Assembly (NCBI RefSeq): GCF_030272615.1
Contig: NC_081413.1
Location: 720,083,867 to 720,147,866, forward strand
Reading direction: 5' to 3'
Source of the DNA: Cryptomeria japonica
Lineage: Eukaryota > Streptophyta > Pinopsida > Cupressales > Cupressaceae
DNA length: 64,000 nt
Shown: positions 56,885-64,000 of the stretch, piece after piece
How the letters are laid out: each line of letters opens with the position of its first letter
Position numbering within the stretch: position 1 is the stretch's first letter
Translations under genes and position numbers: made by a program
The notes under the pieces: model-generated
Database searches by the model: none
Told to the model about the DNA's origin: nothing
The model's input: the letters and a program-made list of their open reading frames with translations, nothing else

Positions 56885-58372
56885 TTATCCATCCACAATG
56901 TACTGGCTACCATTAGTTTCCTCTCTCCTGTCACTATTAGGAACAAGACCAACTGCTGGTTGTTGCACACTTCGTAAGATTTGGGATACAGCAGGATTAA
57001 GAGAAACCCCTTGACCAGTTATGTCACTCCCTTGACCAGATAATTGTCCAAAAAGGGCAAAGAAAAGAGTTGAAATTTGTTGTTGACCTTGAGCTAACTG
57101 TGCTTGTAGTTGCATAATTTGAGTCTGGTGTTCCATTTGCAAGTTCATCATAGTCTCCATCCATTGCATTTCTGCCCTGTCCCTCTTTTCTTCAAGACAT
57201 CTCCATCTATGTCTTTCTTGCTCTCTCTGTTCCTGCTCTCTCAAATTTCTTTCCCACTCTTGCTCTGAAATCACTCTTTCCATTTCTTCTCTCTCCTTTT
57301 CTCGTATCTTTTCCCTTTCCTCCCTTTCCCTCTGGCGATCTTCTCTCTCTCGTTCTCTCTCCCGTTCTACTTCCTCCTTCATTGCTGTCCTCTCTTCCAT
57401 CTCAATCTCCCTTCGCCTCTCCCTTTCATCTCTTCTCATCTCAATATCCTTCAATTCTGCAAACTGAGCTCCCAAAAAGCCCAAAATTTTGGCATCATAG
57501 ATGAATGCCTTGTCTACTTTCTTCCTCCTTTTCCTATTCCTCTGAATCAAGCTATCATCCTCTTCCTTCTCCCCATCCTCCTCGCCACTTTCTCCTTCAC
57601 TGTCTCCTTCCCCTTCTCCTCCATCATATTCGAGACCCCCAAAGCCCAGAGCTAACATGCCAGACCCATTCTCGCCCCCTTCCTGCGCAACTCTTCCTCC
57701 ACCATAAGAACATATGCCAAATGGTAAGTCTGTATCTCCTTCAACCATACCATCAATACCAACATCTCTTTGAAAGTTCTGGCTTCTGTTCCTTACCCCA
57801 AACCAAATCCTTCCCTTTCCAACACCATTTCTCATGTTGCCACCCGCATGAATACTCCCTCTAGGAACCATGTCATTCAGGTCTAGCTCAACATCTCCAA
57901 ACACTTCCTTGTATTTGAGAAAATTAAGCCAGTGGGTAACACCTTCCTCCCAATCATACTCCTCCTGATCTCCACCATTTCCCAGATGGTCAACATTATT
58001 TTTTCTGATTTTCTGCTTAACGCCCAGATATTGATGCCTCATATTCTGCACTTTCGTTGACGCATCCCTCCAAGTCCACTCCCAAGGAAAGGCAACAGGG
58101 TCTTGTGCATGGTGCATGGCATTCACATATTCTGCAATGGGTTCAAATTTTCTCTCCCTAGTTTTAAGCTTGCCCAAAACACCAGATCTAAGAAGCTCCC
58201 CGTATTTATTAATAAGTGTCTCTTCCTCCTCTTCAGTCCACTTCTTCCTCTTCATATGGGCAGCAGAAATTAGCTTTCTGTGGCGCTTTGCAGCTAGGCT
58301 TGAAACCAGAGAGGGCTCTGAAGGTTCTCCATGGTCTGTAAATATCACAGGTATTCTGTCATCTATGTTCAT
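56885..58372 (-). CDS. Trihelix/SANT-like nuclear DNA-binding protein (host gene)
   Basis: An uninterrupted frame of 495 residues from ATG at 58370-58372 to TAA at 56885-56887. A basic N-terminus (KRHRK) leads into a trihelix or MYB/SANT-like domain at about residues 41-122, with KRKKWTEEEEETLINKYGEL, KLKTRERKFEPIAEYVN and WTWRDASTKVQNMRHQYLGV; the spaced tryptophans and the KVQNMRHQYLGVK stretch mark this plant family. Next come a glycine-rich linker, an acidic run near 255-285, a basic NLS-like RNRKRRKKVDK, a long Glu/Arg-rich coiled coil (about 315-430) and a Gln-rich tail. I infer a nuclear transcription regulator acting as a multimer. It is the only undamaged, element-free coding frame of this length. 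The coding exon is intronless; a longer open frame upstream has no ATG. Confidence 0.9.
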   Translation of the reverse strand: MNIDDRIPVIFTDHGEPSEPSLVSSLAAKRHRKLISAAHMKRKKWTEEEEETLINKYGELLRSGVLGKLKTRERKFEPIAEYVNAMHHAQDPVAFPWEWTWRDASTKVQNMRHQYLGVKQKIRKNNVDHLGNGGDQEEYDWEEGVTHWLNFLKYKEVFGDVELDLNDMVPRGSIHAGGNMRNGVGKGRIWFGVRNRSQNFQRDVGIDGMVEGDTDLPFGICSYGGGRVAQEGGENGSGMLALGFGGLEYDGGEGEGDSEGESGEEDGEKEEDDSLIQRNRKRRKKVDKAFIYDAKILGFLGAQFAELKDIEMRRDERERRREIEMEERTAMKEEVEREREREREDRQREREEREKIREKEREEMERVISEQEWERNLREQEQREQERHRWRCLEEKRDRAEMQWMETMMNLQMEHQTQIMQLQAQLAQGQQQISTLFFALFGQLSGQGSDITGQGVSLNPAVSQILRSVQQPAVGLVPNSDRREETNGSQYIVDG

Positions 58373-58799
58373 TCTCAATTCAAATGTCCAGCCTCAAATC
58401 TCGCTAGATCAAACAGTAATTCACAGAACTTGAGCCCTAGATGGAAAAGTTAGCCAAATCAATGAACACAGACGATCCAAATTCCAATTCCAAAGGCAGT
58501 AACCACTATCATTCAAATTACATCTTTTTAGATTAAATTTAGTGCCAAATAACCACTTTTAAATCAAACCCAAATTACATCTTTTCCACCGGAATTTAGT
58601 TCCAAGAAAGCACATTTGAATAAAAACCAAATTACAACTTTTCAATCCAAATCTGGTGTCAAAATCCCACTATTGAGCAAAACCCAAATAGATAACTATG
58701 GTGGAAGCCCTACAAATGTTCAGAATTGAATGCACAACAGACCAATGAGAACTCAAATTCAATCCCAAGCTTCAAGTCAGCTTTTAAGTAGTTGGTACT

Positions 58800-58950
58800 C
58801 ACTGAAAGAATATGACCCTCTTCAATGGCACAGTCCCGGGCCTCGTTGAGGTGCCTTTAATATTCAAGTGCAAGGCCGGCTGTCTTGGAAAATCTTCTAT
58901 ACTAAAACAGACCAATCCAGCCCAATCCGAGATACCGCATTTATCATTAC
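58800..58950 (-). other. Possible non-coding first exon of the trihelix gene
   Basis: On the minus strand a GC-richer block (GGCCGGCCTTGCACTTG and CCTCAACGAGGCCCGGGAC-type text, about 58890-58810) ends at TTTCAGTGAGTACC near 58800. GTGAGT there is a good donor. A short intron to an acceptor near 58410 would place the ATG in exon 2. Compositional and splice evidence only. Confidence 0.35.
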
Positions 58951-58959
58951 CTTCCAATG

Positions 58960-59800
58960 GTTAGAGGTAAAAAGTGCATCCTTCGCACCTTTTAGCTCTT
59001 AGTTTTGGTCTCACACTGCTTCGTCGTCATACAGTATGATAATTTGTCTACTGTGTAATTATGTATTTGTGTATGGGAGTTTTGGCATTTTCCCTGGTTC
59101 AGGTAGTTTTGTGTAGGAGTTGGCATTTTTCAATCTAATTTTATACAATTAAGTATTTAGATCTTATTTTCATTTTTTATTTCTTATTTTGAGTTAAATT
59201 TGTATGTGTAGTTTTTAACTTTTTTCAATATCATGTGTAGTTTAGATTATCAATTTTTCAAAATCAAATTTAATTTTAGGTTTAAATCTACTCATTTAAA
59301 TTAGTCATTATTTTTTTATTTGGGTATGAAAAATTCAAAATTATATGTTAGGGCATGTATAAAAGAACAAGACCCTAGGTAATTTAATCATCTAAGAGTT
59401 GTTAGCAAGAAGGAATAATGCAAACCACACAATCATCACAAGAACACTAAGACAAACATAATAGCGTTAGCATTTACATTCATAAGAATAGATATAGCTA
59501 TTGCATCCTGTATCTACAAAACTCAAATAATCTAAAGGTTTGTCTCAAGTTAAAGGTGGGAAGCTAATTTTCTTTCTATGGTGTTCTTTAGCACTACTTC
59601 ATCTTGCAAGTAAACGCAATTTTGAAGAAATAAAAAAATAGGTTTGGGGTTACATCTTCCAAGTTTAAAATTGCACAAAAAATTAAAAAACACACATTAT
59701 CAAATATCAAAATTGTAGTTGTGGGATTAACCCAAAGCCAAAAAAGAGGTTTTCACAATCTATTACAACTTAAAGGTTGTTGTAACATGTCTCTCATTCT
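58960..59800. other. Non-coding interval 5' of the trihelix gene
   Basis: T-rich then A-rich sequence with no gene. The part nearest 58960-59050 would hold the promoter if the first exon is correctly placed, but I cannot identify a TATA box with confidence. Confidence 0.35.
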
Positions 59801-59819
59801 TGACTCCTTTGATACCACT

Positions 59820-61660
59820 TGTAATAAAATAGCTTGCACAATAGAAAAATATGATAGGAAATATGTTGCAAATACTTGATAATAAGTCATTTCAAAGGGG
59901 ATACTTCCAATTGTCTTTACTAGGAACATAATACTCAACATGATGATAATAACTAGCCACTAATCTCATATAACACCTGATTTTTATTTAGCTCCTAGCT
60001 AGGGATAACCCCCGAGATGACTTAAATACCTATATATGATTATAATAATGATTGTATAACTTATTTAAGAGTTAAGGTAGTCACAGTCTGACTACTCATA
60101 ACCTAAAACACGTTATTGGATTAAGGACACAACATTCCCCCTTTCTACAAAATTATTGTCCTCGACACTAATTAATTATGGATGCTTCTATATAAAATCT
60201 TCATCTTCTAATACAAATGAAAAAAAATCTCCATCTTCTAATGAGTTGACTTCAATTATAAAATACTTTCATTTAATGAGGTACTTTGGGATTGTCCTTG
60301 TTCTTAGCTTCTTCATGTGTGTGGAGAAAATTAATTTTAGGTCAAACATGTGCATGCCTTCCTTCTATATTTGTGTTAGAATTTTGTGTTGGTCCACTTG
60401 CCTCTTCATTGTGTTTTGCTCCTTTGCCTTAATCTCCTTGGGGCTAAAGGATAGCTCTTGGTGATGAATGTATGATTTCATTTCTCTAATCTTTTGGTGT
60501 GTCTTCAAGGAAGAATTGGAGGGTGGTAGATTGTGCCTAGGCTTAATTGAATTGCCTGATGAGAATCAGCTTAAGGAGACAACCCTTTTTGAATTTTTTC
60601 AAGTAGTAATAATGCATGACAAGATATTTTTAATTATTGCCCTTCTTTCTCCTCTTCTTCTTCTCTTTATTCTTCTTCTCCACCACCTTCTCCTTGTCCT
60701 TCTTCTTCTCCTTATATTTCTTTTTCTTATCCATCCAATGAACAAATATCCTTAAATAATAGTGCAAACCATTGTTTAGCTTCATTTCTTAAAGATAACC
60801 AAAAATGTACTTTCCATTATATACTTTTATCATAATATATTTTATATTTGTACCACCATTCTAATACATCGCCACTTCCATCAAAACAAGGAACCTACAT
60901 TGAAATTAAAGTTTCTTTAAAAAATCCTTTGCCTGGATTAGCAGTCTACCAAATCTTGTTGGATATAGTCAACCTCAAATTAAAAAATAAAATTAATAGT
61001 CACCTCATGAATCTTGACAAACTTTCTAAAAATATAAAATAAAAAAAAATAAAAATGATTTGTAGCCTAGAAAGTAAATTTATGAAAAAACATAAAAGTT
61101 TCATAACTCTTTCAATATTTCTTATAAAAGAATGATTTTTGTATTGTGGCTTCCTTATATGATCCTTCAACATTAATAAAAGAAATGTAAAAGAAAAAAT
61201 GTGGCCTTTAGTTAAATATAGGTAAATCATAAAAAATTAGGATTTTGTCTACCTTTGTCTAAATTATAACTTTGATACCACTTGAGAAGATCCACATATA
61301 TAATAATGGAAACAATATTAATATTGATAGAGATATCACATAACACAAGATATGTTTTTGAGCCAAGATGTTCTAATATCCAATATGGGCAAAAATAGAA
61401 TAAATATATTGAGGTAGGGTAAAATAATATAATATTCCTTATGAAAGAAGTCACTCCACATTATATCTCTAAGAGATCCCAAATACAATATCATACTCCA
61501 TGTTTTCTTATAATAATAATCACCTTCTTTATATAGACCTCCCAATGATACAATGGAGGAGTAATCCTAATGAAATTCAACTCATCGCCTGATATAATTA
61601 ATTAAACAATTTGTTGAAATGATCATATATAACTAAGTTAAGGAATGGTGTTGCATGTTA
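59820..61660 (-). mobile_element. Decayed Gypsy-like element, minus strand
   Basis: A 315-bp LTR (60134-59820) begins TGTTGTGTCCTTAATCC and ends ATTACA. It is preceded, in element sense, by the purine run AGAAAGGGGGAA (60146-60135). A PBS-like TGGTATCAAAG at about 61280-61270 implies a 5' LTR ending near 61283, with TATA-like CTATATAAAGAAGG near 61535. A gag remnant lies between. A second PBS-like TGGTATCAAAGG (59817-59806) directly follows the 3' LTR. The two LTRs are not obviously alike, so this may be a composite of two related elements. Confidence 0.5.
60700..60960 (-). pseudogene. Gypsy gag (Retrotrans_gag) remnant
   Basis: On the minus strand VPCFDGSGDVLEWWYKYKIY, then KVHFWLSLRNEAKQWFALLF (about 60895-60770) follow the Retrotrans_gag pattern F-x-G, W, then L-x-x-x-A-x-x-W. 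A stop splits the two parts. The continuation (60740-60650) is a lysine/glutamate-rich run from a polypurine stretch. No zinc knuckle, protease or polymerase is visible. It supports assigning the surrounding element to Gypsy and to the minus strand. Confidence 0.6.
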
Positions 61661-61685
61661 GCATCTTCATCCATCTAAATACATT

Positions 61686-62170
61686 TGTAGTGTCCTAAAT
61701 TGTACTCGCTTACAAATTTGTCCTCACCTAGACCTCACTTTGGTATTTTGGATTCCAAGGCCTAATTGAAGCATTGATTCTACTCACACCAACTATCAAA
61801 CTTGCGTTTTCACCACCTTCATAATCTTCCCTCCAAAGTTGAGCCTTGATTGCCCATTTTGGGGCCCCACGATGGTCATATCATTTGAGTGGGAATCTAG
61901 ATCTTGTGTGGCCTACTCTAGAAATTCAATTTAATTTTTGGGTTAACAAGTATAAAAGGAGGTCTACCCCTCTCATTTAAAACCTAATCTCATTCAAGAT
62001 CTCGAATACACTTTAGAAAATTCAATTGAGCAAGCAATCAAGCATTGGAGCAAAATTGAAGTCAAGTTCAAGCATTCAAGATGACATCCATGATCAATAT
62101 TTTATGAAGACATTTTACATGAAAACCTAAAAGATTTGTGTGAAGGCAAAAAAAAAATCATCAAGGTAAA
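61686..62170 (+). mobile_element. 5' part of an LTR (TGTAGTGTCC start)
   Basis: TGTAGTGTCCTAAATTGTAC at 61686 is a plausible LTR start. A TATA box, GTATAAAAGGAGG, lies near 61950, followed by a leader rich in TCAAGCATT repeats. I could not find the 3' end, a target duplication or a PBS, so the element is partial or its end is unrecognised. Confidence 0.4.
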
Positions 62171-62399
62171 CATTGTGGTTTCAAGCATTTAAATTTCATA
62201 TCCATCCTTTGCCTCAAAAGGAAAGTACTTTACTACAATCTTCCAGTACATTTATTAATTCAATTTCATGGTTAATAAAATCCAGGTTTTACCTAAGGAA
62301 AACCGTTATTCCCAACATATTTTCCTTTCTTTCTATGTGTAAGAAACAAGAGTGGAGTTGTACTTGGGAAATCCGATAGAATTGATAATGACAAATAGG

Positions 62400-63740
62400 T
62401 TTAGCTTTCAATGGTGGGAAATTCAGAGGACCATGGTGAATTGATATTGCCCGATCTTGAAAATTCAAGTCAAACTTTTGAAAATAAGTTCCAGGCATCT
62501 TCTTTTGCCCAAATCCAATTTGGTAGCTCTGTGAGATATCTGTAGACAACTATTTATGATATTTTGCTTCAATTATGACCTATTTTGCCCTAATTCACAA
62601 CTTACCTTTAAACATCTTGTTGACTCTTAATTACCTTAAACTTGAACAATCTTATGGGAAATTCAGTGATGGGGGAACGATTGCGCGAAAATCATTGAAT
62701 GACCTCCAAGTTTGAGAAGTCGGCTCTTCATATAGTTGGGGGAGAAAACGGGAAAGAGGAAACTTTAAAGCAAATGATCTATGCTACTTAGGCGATACGC
62801 CAGAGCATTTCAGAATAGTATTAATAGCATATAAAACTTAGAGGTATGCAATTTTAAAGCACATTCAATAATCTACATGCCCAAAAACATTTGAGAGAGT
62901 AACTCAACAAGAACTCATTTAACATAAAATGAAATTTAATCATTCATCTAACAGATAACAAGTCTCATGACATAGTTTAATCTGCAGAGTCTCATAGTAA
63001 ACATCATAGAAGTTAATAGATTAGAAAATAGCACAGAAGATAATATATTAAGCTTCAAATAAAATCATCACAAAGGCCACAAGCACAATTTGACACAATT
63101 ATCCTTCACCAAATTTCATTAACATAAAGGCTTCTTAATGAGCCAAAGTTTTTTAAAAACTCTCCAAAAGTCTGCACCCTCCGAATGAGGAAAAACACCG
63201 CGAGGTCATACCCAGCAAAATCACCCCTGAAGTTGTTATTTCCACTATGTCGTGGTCACCCCTGCACCTGCCCAACAAGAAAATTGTGATCCAAATTGCG
63301 TTCTAATTCATGAACTATCATGGATGACATGCGGCAGCTCGGGGGAGAACAAAAAATGGGTGTTGAGAGACCATCTAATTGCACAACGCAGAGACACTGA
63401 GTGTCTTTACCTTTACATGATGGGCGGTGGGGTCGAGAGGAGTGTCATGTCATAAAAACCAGAGCCACACGACAACTTCAAGTTCCTCCAAACTTTGAAT
63501 GAGAAAAGCGAGCGATTAGACGCAACGCCAAGACGACACCTAGCTTACATGTTTTGTATGAGGAGCATAGCAGGAAAATTAGAAAGGAAGGGCGTCACTC
63601 AATCAAAATGTCGCCTATGGACGACTTCAAAATAATGTTAACATTTATTGGTTACTAAAATGGGGAATTCTGTCTGCGGAATACTAGAACCCAAAATTGT
63701 TGGTTTGGAGACTAGACTTCATGTCAGATCAGGGCAGAGC
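62400..63740. other. Non-coding interval
   Basis: About 1.3 kb without a convincing gene. Composition rises slightly in GC after 63160. The frame at 63252-63455 has no recognised domain. Confidence 0.4.
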
Positions 63741-63751
63741 AGATCGAAGAC

Positions 63752-64000
63752 CTACTGCAATGGAAACCAATCATCCTCGAGGGGCAACACTTGCGCTTCC
63801 AAATTTTGGTAGTGTTGATCCAAACAAATTATCTCATAAAATGGCAAGCTCGTTGGTTCATCATGAACTAGTTTTAAGAGAGCATAGAGTTGGGCCAGAG
63901 GATGCAAAATATGCTCGACCTCCTCTGCTGAAATATGATTGTTTAGGCATTGTAGGAAGGTCCTATCTTGTTGCAACTGCTCAACCAGGCTTAACACTTG
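63752..64000 (-). CDS. Unidentified ORF, partial, runs off the right edge
   Basis: A minus-strand frame is open from the window edge (64000) to TAA or equivalent at 63752, about 82 codons. It contains VEQLQQDRTFLQCLNNHISA and AQLYALLKLVHDEPTSLPFY and ends EDDWFPLQ. Composition is protein-like (Leu, Gln, His, Glu) without low complexity. I do not recognise the family. The true start lies outside the window, so it could be the C-terminal end of a host or element protein, or chance. Confidence 0.35.
   Translation of the reverse strand, partial: QVLSLVEQLQQDRTFLQCLNNHISAEEVEHILHPLAQLYALLKLVHDEPTSLPFYEIICLDQHYQNLEAQVLPLEDDWFPLQ

Noticed and set aside
57505..58433. Plus-strand frames of 105-119 codons
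   Set aside because: Antisense shadows of the trihelix coding exon.

Overview
This window is AT-rich nuclear plant DNA made mostly of nested transposable elements, with one convincing host gene. I infer a gymnosperm, probably a conifer, from three things: many old LTRs of one style (beginning TGTMATGYCCC, ending GGGACATTACA), many solo LTRs, and deep nesting of long elements around a rare gene. The species cannot be read from this sequence. Element boundaries below were set by hand from terminal repeats, primer-binding sites (PBS) and target-site duplications (TSDs).

Layout. 1-9.9 kb: a solo LTR (1241-2538), old tandem duplications, a 334-bp miniature LTR element whose LTRs carry a tRNA-like cloverleaf (4784-5117), a 1-kb LTR element (5972-6988) and a non-autonomous hAT element (6997-7455). 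9.9-17.3 kb: a non-autonomous hAT element (9897-15377) split by a deleted Copia element (10995-15329) with an intact gag ORF and a hairpin-forming 42-bp minisatellite; then a hAT transposase remnant ended by a solo LTR (15741-16976). 17.3-29.7 kb: a non-autonomous Copia element (17294-29721). Its 5' LTR is split by a 6.1-kb minus-strand LTR element (17889-23967) with a palindromic minisatellite and an unknown coiled-coil ORF. 29.7-34.4 kb: a decayed Copia gag-pol containing a solo LTR (31265-32416).

35.7-54.5 kb is one decayed autonomous hAT transposon. A LINE (36191-49272, minus strand, perfect 19-bp TSD) sits in its 5'UTR intron. The LINE is itself interrupted by a 3.6-kb LTR unit (42195-45841) and a 2.3-kb miniature LTR element (46475-48765, TSD TTCTT). 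A smaller GGGGAC-rich element (51195-52259) interrupts the transposase. A solo LTR follows (54634-55620).

55.7-64 kb: the host gene is a minus-strand trihelix/SANT-type nuclear protein of 495 residues (56885-58372), probably with an upstream non-coding exon near 58.8-58.95 kb. Beyond it lie a decayed Gypsy-like element (59.8-61.7 kb, minus), an LTR start with a TATA box (61686) and an unidentified ORF running off the right edge.

No rRNA, functional tRNA gene, CRISPR array or bacterial feature is present. The retroelement proteins are not an operon or pathway; they are relics of independent insertions. The order of insertion can be read from the nesting.
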